Origin: Zhongshania aliphaticivorans
GTDB taxonomy: Bacteria; Pseudomonadota; Gammaproteobacteria; Pseudomonadales; Spongiibacteraceae
Reading direction: 5' to 3'
DNA length: 64,000 nucleotides
Assembly: GCF_001586255.1 (NCBI RefSeq)
Contig: NZ_CP014544.1
Coordinates: 4,124,501-4,188,500 of the forward strand
Shown here: one piece after another, positions 23,594-34,383 of the stretch
Position numbering within the stretch: position 1 is the first letter of the stretch
Layout of the letters: every line of letters starts with the position of its first letter
Made by a program: the position numbers and the translations under genes
The notes under the pieces: generated by a model
What the model was told of the DNA's origin: nothing
Seen by the model: only the letters and a program-made list of their open reading frames with translations
Databases searched by the model: none

Positions 23594-24208
23594 ATGCAAG
23601 CAGCTACATCGTCCTTTGTCCGTCGCAGTCATACCCTGTTTATTTTGCTTTTGGCCAGCCTACTGCTGAGCGGCTGTGGTATTAACAATATTCCCCGTTT
23701 GGACGAAGAAGCCAAAGCCGCTTGGGCGCAGGTAGAAAACCAGTATCAGCGCCGCGCCGATCTTATCCCCAATTTAGTGGCCACCGTGAAGGGCTTTGCC
23801 GCGCAGGAGCAAGAAACCCTAACTGCGGTGGTTGAGGCCAGAGCAAAAGCAACCTCGATGCAGGTTGATGCCAGCATTTTAGATAACCCCGAGAAACTGC
23901 AGCAGTTTGAGGCGGCCCAGGCCAAACTCAGCGGCGCGCTAAGCCGCTTGATGATGGTTCAGGAGCGCTACCCAGATTTAAAATCCAACCAGAACTTTTT
24001 GGCGCTGCAATCTCAGCTGGAAGGCACCGAGAATCGCATTAGCGTTGCCCGCCGCGACTTTATTCTGGCGGTAGGTCGTTATAACACCGAGATTCGCACC
24101 TTTCCTGGCAAGATCTGGCACAGCATGATGTATAGCGAGCTAAAAGAGCGCGAAACCTTTAAAGCCACTGCACCAAAGGCGGAAGAAGCGCCCCAGGTTA
24201 ACTTTTAA
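23594..24208 (+). CDS. LemA family lipoprotein
   Basis: The 204-residue protein has a signal with lipobox LLSGCG (about residues 23-28) and the LemA domain. Key segments are AAWAQVENQYQRRADLIPNLVATVKGF (about 40-66), ARRDFILAVGRYNTEI (about 158-173) and the end FPGKIW (about 175-180). LemA proteins are mostly helical and membrane-associated, with no firmly known function. It is immediately upstream of two TPM-domain genes, the usual lemA-ygcG arrangement, and overlaps the next gene by one base. Confidence 0.92.
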   Translation: MQAATSSFVRRSHTLFILLLASLLLSGCGINNIPRLDEEAKAAWAQVENQYQRRADLIPNLVATVKGFAAQEQETLTAVVEARAKATSMQVDASILDNPEKLQQFEAAQAKLSGALSRLMMVQERYPDLKSNQNFLALQSQLEGTENRISVARRDFILAVGRYNTEIRTFPGKIWHSMMYSELKERETFKATAPKAEEAPQVNF

Positions 24209-24948
24209 TGCGCTTATTCCTAACGCCTTTATTAATCGTATGCAGCCTGCTGTTCAGCCTGTCTGCCCTCGCCGCCGAGCCGGAATTTCCCAAGCTTAGC
24301 GGCAGGGTGGTCGACAATGCCAAGCTGCTGTCTGCCGCCACCGAGCAAGATCTGAATCGACAGTTGGCGGCGCAGGAGCAACGCACCGACAATCAAATAG
24401 TGGTGGTAACCCTGCCCGACTTACAGGGTTATGAAATTAGCGACTACGGCTTTCAGTTGGGTCGGCATTGGGGCATTGGTCAAAAAGATGCCAATAATGG
24501 CGCGCTGCTGATTATTGCGATGAAAGAACGCAAGATGCGGATTGAAGTTGGTTATGGCTTAGAAGGCTTGTTGACCGACGCCCGCAGCGCGCAAATTATT
24601 CAGCAAATTTTAACCCCCGCCTTTAAATCTAGCGATTTTGACGGCGGCGTAAAGGCCGCCGTTGAGGCCATGGTGCTGATCATCGACGGCAAGCCCGCCG
24701 CGATTCCTAAAACCCAACAAGCCAATAAAAAGTCGCCACCAAAACTCGGTGGGCTATTACTGCTGATTATTATATTTTTGATGATGAGCGGTGGCCGAGG
24801 TGGGCGCGGATTCTTGGGTGGCGCCTTGCTCGGTGCCGCATTAGGTAGTCGCCACGGTGGTGGCTTTGGCGGCGGTGGTTTTGGTGGTGGCGGCTTCGGC
24901 GGAGGTGGCGGCGGTTTTGGCGGCGGCGGTGCATCGGGAGGCTGGTAG
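24208..24948 (+). CDS. TPM-domain protein with glycine-rich tail (YgcG-like)
   Basis: The 246-residue protein has a signal peptide (residues 1-22, ending ALAAE), a TPM domain (about 28-160) and one membrane helix (LLLLIIIFLMM, about 187-197). The C-terminus is a tail of GFGGGG repeats. Within the TPM domain, NRQLAAQEQRTDNQIVVVTLPDLQG and MKERKMRIEVGYGLEG are typical. TPM proteins have been linked to photosystem repair in plants and to membrane or envelope roles in bacteria; the bacterial function is unresolved. Its ATG overlaps the lemA stop codon, so translation is probably coupled. Confidence 0.9.
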   Translation: MRLFLTPLLIVCSLLFSLSALAAEPEFPKLSGRVVDNAKLLSAATEQDLNRQLAAQEQRTDNQIVVVTLPDLQGYEISDYGFQLGRHWGIGQKDANNGALLIIAMKERKMRIEVGYGLEGLLTDARSAQIIQQILTPAFKSSDFDGGVKAAVEAMVLIIDGKPAAIPKTQQANKKSPPKLGGLLLLIIIFLMMSGGRGGRGFLGGALLGAALGSRHGGGFGGGGFGGGGFGGGGGGFGGGGASGGW

Positions 24949-25003
24949 CAATCCCTAATCAATGTAATGCACTAAACCTCGATACCTTAATACGGAATAC
25001 TTT

Positions 25004-25618
25004 ATGTCGCTGATAAATACCCAAGAACAGCAGTTACTGATTGACGCAATACAACGTGTCGAAAACAAAACAGATGCCGAACTCGTCACCGTTTTGGCTC
25101 GGCAAGCAGACGATTACCGCTATATACCCCTGCTGTGGGCTAGCCTATTGGCTTTGCTGCTGCCGGGCGCGGTGAACTATTACCCCGAGTGGCTTAATCC
25201 CCACCAACTCATACTAAGCCAGTGGGCTTTATTTATCGGCCTTGCACTATTGTTTCAAATACCGGCCCTGCAAAGCCGCCTTGTGCCTCGCCAAGTTCGT
25301 CACTGGCGGGCAAGTAATTTGGCACGGCGGCAATTTCTGGAACAAAACCTTCACCACACCACAGGTGAAACCGGCATGTTAATTTTTGTTTCTGAAGCTG
25401 AGCGTTACGTTGAGATTTTAGTAGATCGCGGTATATCGGCAAGAATACCCGATGCCTATTGGCAGGGTATTGTTGCGCAATTTACCGAGCAAGTTCGGCG
25501 GGGCAATGTCGCTAAGGGTTTTGTGGAATGTATTGACGCCTGCGGTGTGGAATTGCAGCGCCAACTTCCCGCCACCACTGCGAAAAATGAACTGCCTAAC
25601 CATTTGGTAATTCTATAA
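25004..25618 (+). CDS. Second TPM-domain membrane protein
   Basis: This 204-residue protein begins with INTQEQQLLIDAIQRVENKTDAELVTVLARQADDYRYIPL, a short-form TPM domain. Two membrane helices follow at about residues 44-62 and 73-92. The second part of the domain comes after them, with TGETGMLIFVSEAERYVEILVDRGI at about 125-149. It lacks the Gly-rich tail of the preceding protein. The 55-bp gap and same direction suggest it completes a lemA-TPM-TPM operon. Confidence 0.87.
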   Translation: MSLINTQEQQLLIDAIQRVENKTDAELVTVLARQADDYRYIPLLWASLLALLLPGAVNYYPEWLNPHQLILSQWALFIGLALLFQIPALQSRLVPRQVRHWRASNLARRQFLEQNLHHTTGETGMLIFVSEAERYVEILVDRGISARIPDAYWQGIVAQFTEQVRRGNVAKGFVECIDACGVELQRQLPATTAKNELPNHLVIL

Positions 25619-25624
25619 CACCTG

Positions 25625-25879
25625 TTAATTAATCACTTCGCGCTCGTTTAAACACTCATAGGAACCGGTCGCAAATTCCCGACAGATAAAGGGCCGGTTT
25701 TCATAGATAGTGCACCGCATGGTGTGACGATCCAATGCTGCACACCAGCCATCACTCAAGCGCGCCATCACTTCCCCGCCCCATTCGTCGCGCTGAATAT
25801 AGCGCTCCGGCACACCGGTTTCGGTTATGAGCATCACTTCTAAACGGCAGCACGAGGCTTTGCAGGTCGAACAGCTCAC
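25625..25879 (-). CDS. YkgJ-family cysteine cluster protein
   Basis: The 84-residue protein begins with a GTG giving MSCSTCKASCCRLEV. The C-x2-C-x3-CC cluster together with later Cys residues (CAALD, CTIYENRPFICREF, YECL) defines the zinc- or iron-binding YkgJ family. The reading frame remains open for about 20 codons upstream (KERTEYFSAEQPIATD), but I see no good start there, so the N-terminus is uncertain. It faces the TPM operon end to end. The role is unknown. Confidence 0.8.
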   Translation of the reverse strand: MSCSTCKASCCRLEVMLITETGVPERYIQRDEWGGEVMARLSDGWCAALDRHTMRCTIYENRPFICREFATGSYECLNEREVIN

Positions 25880-25979
25880 CGCCTGCTCTGCACCTGCGTC
25901 AGTGGCAATAGGCTGTTCTGCGGAAAAATATTCGGTACGCTCTTTGATACATGGCCTCTTAGGCTAGGTTAAAAATTTA

Positions 25980-26882
25980 TTAGCTCGCAATGGATTTTTT
26001 AACGCCCTGCTCAGCAAGTAAAATACCACCCACCACCATACATAAAGCAAGAAAATGATAGGTTTTAAACTCTTCGGCCAGTATGACAACGGCCATTATC
26101 GAACCAAACACCGGTACCAAATTGATAAATAAATTGGCGCGATTGCCACCGATTAAGTCTACTCCGCGCATATACAAAGACTGGGCAATAAGCGAAGGGA
26201 ATATCGCAATATATAAGACCACGCCAAAGCCGCGAGCGTCAGGCATTACCGCGTAACCAGCCCAATATTCGTAGCCGCTAAACGGCAGTGACGAGATAAA
26301 TGCAAAAAATGCTAACACCATAATCATGCTGCGCCAATGCAGTGGCGGTCTAAATCGGAGGGCAACGGTATAGCCGCCATATAATAAGGTTGCTAGTAGC
26401 ATTAAGGCGTCACCGCGATTCAAATCCAAACTTAATAAGCTGCCTAAATCGCCGTGGGCGACGGTGATTAATACGCCCAACAGGGTCAAGCTAAAGCCCA
26501 GCATTTGCAGTTTTACCGGCCGCAAACCAAACAGGAGGAAATTGCCCAAAAACACAATCAGCGGCATGGCCGACTGTTCAATGGTCACATTGATGGCACT
26601 GGTGTAGTTTAATGCCCAATAAAACAGCGCATTGAATGTGGTAAACCCCAAGACGCCGTACAAAAATAAAGTGAGCCAATGTTGGCGAATCAGCGACCAC
26701 TCTCGCACCGCGTCTTGCCATGCAAAAGGTACAATAAATACACAGGCAAAAAGCCAGCGCAACGACGTGAGTAACATTGGCGACACATGGCCAACCGCCA
26801 ATTTACCGGCAACGGCATTGCCACCCCAAAGCAGGGCAACCACGATTAAAAGAATGAAGGGATTGCGGAACAGCGTTTTCAT
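25980..26882 (-). CDS. EamA/DMT-superfamily permease
   Basis: The 300-residue protein has about ten hydrophobic helices arranged as two EamA repeats. Repeat 1 begins NPFILLIVVALLWGGNAVAGKLAVG; repeat 2 begins NRGDALMLLATLLYGGYTVALRF near residue 155. The end, YHFLALCMVVGGILLAEQG, is a typical last helix. Members export amino acids, metabolites or drugs; specificity cannot be read from sequence. It is transcribed toward the groEL end and stands alone. Confidence 0.9.
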   Translation of the reverse strand: MKTLFRNPFILLIVVALLWGGNAVAGKLAVGHVSPMLLTSLRWLFACVFIVPFAWQDAVREWSLIRQHWLTLFLYGVLGFTTFNALFYWALNYTSAINVTIEQSAMPLIVFLGNFLLFGLRPVKLQMLGFSLTLLGVLITVAHGDLGSLLSLDLNRGDALMLLATLLYGGYTVALRFRPPLHWRSMIMVLAFFAFISSLPFSGYEYWAGYAVMPDARGFGVVLYIAIFPSLIAQSLYMRGVDLIGGNRANLFINLVPVFGSIMAVVILAEEFKTYHFLALCMVVGGILLAEQGVKKSIAS

Positions 26883-27003
26883 TGCCTGCCAAACTTGCCT
26901 TGATTAAGGCGAGCCAGTTTAACAGCAAGACCGTGCAATTACTTTACGGAGCTTATTGCAATGTTCAGCTCGGGCAATATGGTGGTACTGAAATAGGTGA
27001 GAA

Positions 27004-27027
27004 CACAGGGGGCTTTCGCCCCCTGTG
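27004..27027 (-). terminator. Hairpin after groEL
   Basis: CACAGGGGGC-TTTC-GCCCCCTGTG is a perfect ten-base-pair stem eight bases past the groEL stop codon. No long T run follows on the minus strand, so it may be a Rho-independent terminator of modest strength or an mRNA-stabilising hairpin. Confidence 0.7.
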
Positions 27028-27034
27028 CAGCGGC

Positions 27035-28980
<1,946 letters not shown>

Positions 28981-29077
28981 GAGTTAGTCCTCCAACAAAA
29001 AAATGACAAGCGTATTTTCCATTTCCCAATAGGGAATGAAGGAAGGGGCTGTTGATTGGCCACTCCTTCTGATTTTC

Positions 29078-29106
29078 AAAATGGGATCCCAACGGCATTT
29101 TTCAAG
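29078..29106 (-). promoter_or_regulatory. Sigma-32 heat-shock promoter of groES-groEL
   Basis: On the minus strand CTTGAAA (29106-29100) is followed after 14 bp by CCCATTTT (29085-29078). This fits the RpoH consensus CTTGAAA-N13/14-CCCATNT. It lies about 100 bp upstream of the groES start. An AT-rich tract lies further upstream. Confidence 0.9.
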
Positions 29107-29207
29107 TACGTTTTTTTATATCTTTTTTTTCTAAATTAAGTGGTTTTTTATAATTTGTTTTTTTGCTTATATAGCTTGAGACAAGTGTCGCAGATGTGGA
29201 GAAAAGC

Positions 29208-29804
29208 ATGGCAAACGGCCCAAGCGTATCCCTAAATCACAAACTGGCAGATTATTTTCATCTTAGGCTACAGGAGCTTGGCCGACGGCAGTCGACGCCC
29301 CCACAAGATGACACGCTCTGGTATATAGGCGATATGTTGGCGCGCTTTGGTGACAGCGATCAGTTGTTTAGCTACGAAGACGGCCGCATTGATATACGCC
29401 CCCTGGCCTTACTTTATAAAGATGCCCACGAGACTAATAATGTCCGCGAGCGCGGTTTAATCCTTAGACAGCTCGGCGATATGGCGCTGTTTATCGGCGC
29501 CTTGTTTCCGGAAAACTACCAGCGCCGAGGGCTAAAGAAAGACTATTTTGTGGGCATGGGTGGCGGCGCGTATAGCTATCTTTCTGAAACAGAATTACAA
29601 CATCGCCACATCTTCGCGGAGCTAGCAACACGCTTTACGCGAATACTTGAGTTGATTGCACAAGCCTGTGAAAAGCAAACCGCCTTTGATGACGGCGATG
29701 TGTTAACGCTGTATCAGCGCTGGCAAAAACATCGGGAGCCCAGAATTGCGGCGCAGTTGCGAGCGCTGGGGATCACGATATCAGATACCCAAGCTTTACA
29801 TTAG
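29208..29804 (+). CDS. Conserved-looking protein of unknown function
   Basis: I place the start at ATG 29208 (MANGPSVSLNH) because GGAG lies at 29197-29200, inside what would otherwise be codons following a GTG at 29196. The 198-residue product is soluble and mostly helical, without signal peptide or membrane segment. Noticeable segments are DTLWYIGDMLARFGDSDQLF (about 34-53), RGLILRQLGDMALFIGALFPENYQRRG (about 80-106) and the glycine run VGMGGGAYSYL (about 114-124). I do not recognise the family. It is divergent from groES and not obviously heat-shock controlled. Confidence 0.75.
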   Translation: MANGPSVSLNHKLADYFHLRLQELGRRQSTPPQDDTLWYIGDMLARFGDSDQLFSYEDGRIDIRPLALLYKDAHETNNVRERGLILRQLGDMALFIGALFPENYQRRGLKKDYFVGMGGGAYSYLSETELQHRHIFAELATRFTRILELIAQACEKQTAFDDGDVLTLYQRWQKHREPRIAAQLRALGITISDTQALH

Positions 29805-29887
29805 CAGCATATGTTTTTGAGGAAATAGCATCCAATCTAGTGGCAGGCCTGAGCACTTTAAATTACCGGTATTAACCGGCTGCCTCG

Positions 29888-31564
29888 CTATCCCTGTATA
29901 TGTAAACCTTCATCACCACGATCTGGCGCATCATCACGCCAGCGAACGGAGCCCGCAGGGCGGTCTAACCACCGCAACACTTTGATTGGCTCAATACCCA
30001 TATGCATTGTAGTCGCCTGCCGGTGGAGTTCGCTATCTTCGATTGTACGACGGATACGCAGCCGCAAGTAATCGTGCCAGGTCGGGCAACTAAAACGTTC
30101 CGACCAATGTTCCGGGTCTGCAATATCGCGAGATATTGACCAAGCGTAGGCACCATTGCGGGTTCGTACTTTTTGCTGCTGACGCATTAAGTGATAAAAA
30201 TCACGCGCTTTATCTTCTGGAATCCGGTAATGAAGTTCGATACTTACCGGCCCACTGCGGCCACTAATTCCTAACTTTACATCGGGGTCTTCGTGTAGCT
30301 GTTCATCCAGCTCAGTCGATTCTGAGCGGTCGGCAACCGGTAAAAAATAACCTAGTATTAAAGACAAGGTTAAGCCTACTGCTGCCGCCTCAAAGGCCAA
30401 CACCAGACCATAATCTCTGGCGACAATACCCCACAACCAGGATCCAATAACTACCCCTAACGTTAATGATGCATTACAAGTCGCAATAGCACGCCCCATA
30501 ACCCAGCGCGGTACAAACAGTTGAACTAAAACGCTAATGGTTGTTGTAACCATCATCCAGGCCATACCGGCGAATAGTAAAATCATTAAGTCGAGCACCA
30601 AACTTCGGCTATAAGCCAACGCAACAAGACTTGCTGCAATGGCCAAACAACACACACGCAAGGTGTTCTCATTCCCAATTTTAGTCCGCATAGGGTGCAA
30701 TACAAAAATTCCACACACGGCACCAATACCGAAAGCACCCAGCAATAAGCCAAAAGTACTTGCGTTACCTACCAATAGATCGCGGGCAATAAGCGGCATT
30801 AATGCTGGAAGTGCCGCGCCAAGCAAACAAAGAATAAATGCACGACCAACAGCGCGACGTACTGGCTGCATGTTTAATACATAACGCACCCCGGAGTTAA
30901 TTGATCGCAACAATTTTTCGGGGGGCAAGCGCGAAGTTTCGGGTACTCGTTTCCAACGCCGTAGCGATTCAAGCATCGGCAAAAACGAGATTGCATTAAT
31001 AGCAAATGCCGCCGTGACACCAAAGGCGACAACGATTAGACCACCAATGGCGGGACCGACACTACGAGCGATATTAAAACTAATATTGTTTAATGCAACG
31101 GCTTGTGAAAGAAGTACTTTAGGCACTTGCTCGGCAATTGACGCCCCGCGCGCGGGTGCTGCCAAGGCTGTGCCTGTGCCCACCAAAAAGCACAAACCCA
31201 ACAAAACCCACGGGGTGATTAATCCAAATAAAGACACAAGTGTCATAATAACTGCCGCGAGCAAGGACAGAAAAAAGAATAACATTTGAACCTTGCGTCG
31301 ATCGTAAATATCGGCAATAGCGCCCGCCGGTAACGCAAACAACGCCATAGGTAAAAAGGTCGCCGACTGCACCAAGGCTACATGATCTGCGGTTGAAATA
31401 CTGGTCATAATCCAAGCGGCGGCAACACTTTGAATAAGGCCACCGGCGTTGGTTACGGTATTACTGACCCACATATTACGAAAAGACGCATGCTTAAGGG
31501 GCGAAAATGTACCAATGCCGTGATTCTTATTGTTGTCTGATGCCTCAGCCATTGCCGCCCCCAT
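29888..31564 (-). CDS. MFS exporter of the MFS_3 (EntS-like) group with C-terminal cytoplasmic domain
   Basis: The 558-residue protein has about twelve membrane helices in the first 420 residues. It starts SPLKHASFRNMWVSNTVTNAGGLIQSVAAAW and has the MFS loop motif GAIADIYDRRKVQM near residue 82. The last 135 residues are soluble, including VSIELHYRIPEDKARDFYHLM and WHDYLRLRIRRTIEDSELH, a tail characteristic of the MFS_3 family. Members export siderophores and other small molecules; the substrate here is unknown. It stands alone on the minus strand, with no regulator beside it. Confidence 0.88.
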   Translation of the reverse strand: MGAAMAEASDNNKNHGIGTFSPLKHASFRNMWVSNTVTNAGGLIQSVAAAWIMTSISTADHVALVQSATFLPMALFALPAGAIADIYDRRKVQMLFFFLSLLAAVIMTLVSLFGLITPWVLLGLCFLVGTGTALAAPARGASIAEQVPKVLLSQAVALNNISFNIARSVGPAIGGLIVVAFGVTAAFAINAISFLPMLESLRRWKRVPETSRLPPEKLLRSINSGVRYVLNMQPVRRAVGRAFILCLLGAALPALMPLIARDLLVGNASTFGLLLGAFGIGAVCGIFVLHPMRTKIGNENTLRVCCLAIAASLVALAYSRSLVLDLMILLFAGMAWMMVTTTISVLVQLFVPRWVMGRAIATCNASLTLGVVIGSWLWGIVARDYGLVLAFEAAAVGLTLSLILGYFLPVADRSESTELDEQLHEDPDVKLGISGRSGPVSIELHYRIPEDKARDFYHLMRQQQKVRTRNGAYAWSISRDIADPEHWSERFSCPTWHDYLRLRIRRTIEDSELHRQATTMHMGIEPIKVLRWLDRPAGSVRWRDDAPDRGDEGLHIQG

Positions 31565-31867
31565 CCGCTACCTTTAATTTTTTCTAGCGTAGTGCCTTAT
31601 AAACCGTAATTTGGCAATTCAATATCATACGCCAAAGCTATGCCAAAAAGCGTCGGTAAACACGAATTAAATACAAGGTTCTCGCACGACAATGCAGAAA
31701 TTTACCATGTATTAATAAAACACTGATAAGTCCTAGGGCTGTGACACAGCTTTCATTACAACCAACCTTTGGTTTGGTGCCAACACGGGTCTATAGAGAG
31801 CATGCTAATGAAGTATAAATGACCATAAAAACCGCTAACCGTGTTTAGCTAATCCAAGGAATATATA
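31565..31867. other. Intergenic region between divergent genes
   Basis: These 303 bp separate the MFS exporter from the secreted protein gene. They are AT-rich and must hold both promoters. A perfect short palindrome GCTGTG-A-CACAGC lies at about 31739-31751 and could be a regulatory site. AAGGAA lies eight bases before the ATG at 31868. No other gene is visible. Confidence 0.5.
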
Positions 31868-32446
31868 ATGACTAAACGATTACTGTCTTCCCTGACATTG
31901 GGCGCAAGCATGCTTTTAAGTATCGCTACCGTGCAAGCGCAAGTACCAACGCTAGGCATGCTAACACCGGGCGCAGGCCTTGACCTTGGGGAGCTTGGCG
32001 TGCCAAGTTTAGGCGGGGGATTACCGGGATTCGACGCATTAAATATACTTGGGTCGCAAGATTTAATAGCGCTGGACGGCCCGCTATTTGCCCTCAATAA
32101 TCTTCACCCGACGCTTACCAACCCAGCTAAGCTGGTGCCAGGCTCACTTGGTGGCCCCGATATTCTGTTTGGGTTTGTACCCTCGTCGGAGGTGCTCTAC
32201 CACAATCCCGCTGGGATTTTAAACTACATACTCAATGGCGGGATTATCGTATCGTCCGGCGTCAGTGCAGTACCGCCGCTGCCTATTATTTCTCAACCTT
32301 TAGATATATCGGGTCTTGGACTGCCAGATATTAGCGGTGCCTTGCCCGCTAATATTTTGCCACTTGGGCTAATCAGCCCCAGTAGCGCGATAGATCAAGT
32401 ACTCGGCCTCGGATCACAATTTACCGTTTTTATCCCAACGCTTTAA
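31868..32446 (+). CDS. Secreted Gly/Leu/Pro-rich protein of unknown function
   Basis: The 192-residue protein has a clear signal peptide (TKRLLSSLTLGASMLLSIATVQAQ, cleavage after about residue 24). The mature part has a low-complexity bias toward Gly, Leu, Pro, Ile and Ser, with recurring short hydrophobic turns such as GLGLPDISGALP and LGGGLPGFDALN. It has very few charged residues and no Cys. I do not recognise a family. The composition suggests a secreted or outer-surface structural protein (inference). A strong terminator follows, so it is probably monocistronic. Confidence 0.75.
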   Translation: MTKRLLSSLTLGASMLLSIATVQAQVPTLGMLTPGAGLDLGELGVPSLGGGLPGFDALNILGSQDLIALDGPLFALNNLHPTLTNPAKLVPGSLGGPDILFGFVPSSEVLYHNPAGILNYILNGGIIVSSGVSAVPPLPIISQPLDISGLGLPDISGALPANILPLGLISPSSAIDQVLGLGSQFTVFIPTL

Positions 32447-32486
32447 ACCGAGCTTAAATTATTTTTTTGTTTTAATTCTATGCTTT

Positions 32487-32509
32487 GAGCCGCTTTGCGG
32501 CTCTTTTTT
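32487..32509 (+). terminator. Rho-independent terminator
   Basis: GAGCCGC-TTT-GCGGCTC forms a seven-base-pair stem followed by six T. It ends the secreted-protein transcript 40 bp past its stop codon. On the opposite strand it lies just beyond the end of glmS. Confidence 0.9.
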
Positions 32510-32537
32510 CTTTGCAGCACTCAATCGATTCTAACGC

Positions 32538-34367
32538 TTATTCTACAGTCACCGATTTAGCCAAATTGCGGGGTTGATCTACATCTGTGCCTTTTAAAAT
32601 AGCAACGTGGTATGAAAGCAGTTGTAGGGGAATTGTGTAAAGGATGGGGGCTATTACGTCATTAACGTGGGGCAGTTCGATGATGTCCATGCCCTTGGCG
32701 GCGGTGAATCCCGCTGCTTTATCACAGAATACAAATAGCTGGCCGCCTCGCGCCTGAACCTCTTCAATATTCGATTTTAGTTTTTCTAGTAGCACGTCGT
32801 TGGGCGCAACGGCAATGACCGGCATATCGGCGTCGACTAGGGCCAGTGGGCCGTGTTTTAACTCACCGGCAGGATAACTTTCGGCGTGAATATAGGAAAT
32901 TTCTTTTAACTTTAACGCGCCTTCCATCGCCACCGGCCACTGGGCACCACGACCCAAGAACAGGGCGTGGTGTTTGTCGGCAAAGGCGTTGGACATTTGC
33001 TGGATTTTTAAATTTAAGGCGAGGGTTTCTGTAAGTAAATCCGGCAATTGATGCAGCGCGCTTACGATTTCATTTTCTTCCTTCTCGGTCATATCGTGAT
33101 GACGTCCGAGTGCAACCGTTAGAAACAGCAGTGCCACTAATTGCGTGGTAAACGCTTTGGTCGAGGCAACGCCAATCTCTGGACCAGCCTCGGTCATAAG
33201 ATACAAATCGGACTCTCTAACGAGTGAACTCTGTGCCACATTGCACACCGTTAGTGACGCTGAGTAGCCGAGGGTTTTGGCTAATCGCAACGCCGCTAAG
33301 GTATCTGCGGTTTCGCCAGACTGAGAGATGGTAACCAATAAGGTATTTTCTTGTACTTTAAATTTCCGGTAGCGAAATTCGCTGGCAACCTCAACTCGGC
33401 AAGGCACGCCAGCCAGACCTTCGATCCAGTATTTAGCCACCATACCCGCGTGGTAACTGGTGCCGCAGGCAACAATTTGAATTGATGAAACGGTTTTGAG
33501 TATTTCTTCCGCGCGCGCGCCCATGGCCTCGGCCAGTATTCTTTTGGCGCCTAATCTGCCCAGTAACGAACGTCGAATTACTGCCGGTTGCTCGTAGATT
33601 TCTTTGAGCATGTAATGGCGGTAAAGGCCCTTGTCGGTCGTTTCTGCGGCGGTATCGATTTGGGTAATGTCGCGGGATACTAAGTTAAAATCGCTGTCGC
33701 GAATAATATAATTATCCGTGTATATTTCAGCAATATCGCCTTCTTCTAGGTACACGAAACGATCTGTAACCTGACGTAGTGCAAGCTGATCTGAGGCGAT
33801 AAAGTTTTCACCGATACCCATACCAATAACTAAGGGACTGCCCTTGCGGGCACAGAGAAGGCGATGAGGTTCCTTGGCGTGAATGACGGCCAAACCGTAG
33901 GCTCCGTCTAGCTCTGGAATAGTATCGCGCAGTGCTGTTAATAGATCACCACTTTGTTGGTAGTGGTAATGCATTAAATGCACGACGGTTTCGGTGTCGG
34001 TTTGTGAGACAAATACATAGCCGAGTTTGGCTAAGCGCTCGCGCAGTTCAGCGTGATTTTCAATAATGCCGTTATGGACTAAAGCGATGTCACCGGAGCA
34101 GTGGGGATGAGCATTTACTTCTGATGGTTGGCCATGCGTGGCCCAGCGAGTATGAGCAATACCAAGGTGGCCTAGCAACGGGGCGCTATCGAGTGCGTCT
34201 GCCAAGGTTTGAACTTTACCCACTTCTTTACGGATATCTAGTTCTGCTGCGCCGGTAATGACGGCCATACCCGCTGAGTCGTAACCTCGGTATTCAAGAC
34301 GCCTTAGGCCCTCGAGCAAGATTCCAGGAACCTCACGTTGCGCGACCGCGCCGACTATGCCACACAT
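32538..34367 (-). CDS. glmS: Glutamine-fructose-6-phosphate aminotransferase
   Basis: The 609-residue enzyme makes glucosamine-6-phosphate from fructose-6-phosphate and glutamine, the first step to UDP-GlcNAc. The start [10 protein letters not shown] exposes the catalytic Cys of the N-terminal amidotransferase domain (about residues 1-220). Two SIS sugar-isomerase domains follow (CGTSYHAGM near 301; [28 protein letters not shown] near 470), and the conserved C-terminus [13 protein letters not shown] is intact. It lies 16 bp after glmU in the same direction, so the two steps of amino-sugar synthesis are probably cotranscribed. Confidence 0.98.
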   Translation of the reverse strand: MCGIVGAVAQREVPGILLEGLRRLEYRGYDSAGMAVITGAAELDIRKEVGKVQTLADALDSAPLLGHLGIAHTRWATHGQPSEVNAHPHCSGDIALVHNGIIENHAELRERLAKLGYVFVSQTDTETVVHLMHYHYQQSGDLLTALRDTIPELDGAYGLAVIHAKEPHRLLCARKGSPLVIGMGIGENFIASDQLALRQVTDRFVYLEEGDIAEIYTDNYIIRDSDFNLVSRDITQIDTAAETTDKGLYRHYMLKEIYEQPAVIRRSLLGRLGAKRILAEAMGARAEEILKTVSSIQIVACGTSYHAGMVAKYWIEGLAGVPCRVEVASEFRYRKFKVQENTLLVTISQSGETADTLAALRLAKTLGYSASLTVCNVAQSSLVRESDLYLMTEAGPEIGVASTKAFTTQLVALLFLTVALGRHHDMTEKEENEIVSALHQLPDLLTETLALNLKIQQMSNAFADKHHALFLGRGAQWPVAMEGALKLKEISYIHAESYPAGELKHGPLALVDADMPVIAVAPNDVLLEKLKSNIEEVQARGGQLFVFCDKAAGFTAAKGMDIIELPHVNDVIAPILYTIPLQLLSYHVAILKGTDVDQPRNLAKSVTVE

Positions 34368-34383
34368 ACATTGGTTTCCTTAT

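Noticed and set aside
24600-24962. Proline-rich minus-strand open frame
   Set aside because: It is the antisense reading of the glycine-rich tail of the TPM protein.
34368-34383. glmS ribozyme/riboswitch
   Set aside because: glmU ends only 16 bp upstream of the glmS start, leaving no room, and the glmS ribozyme belongs to Gram-positive bacteria.
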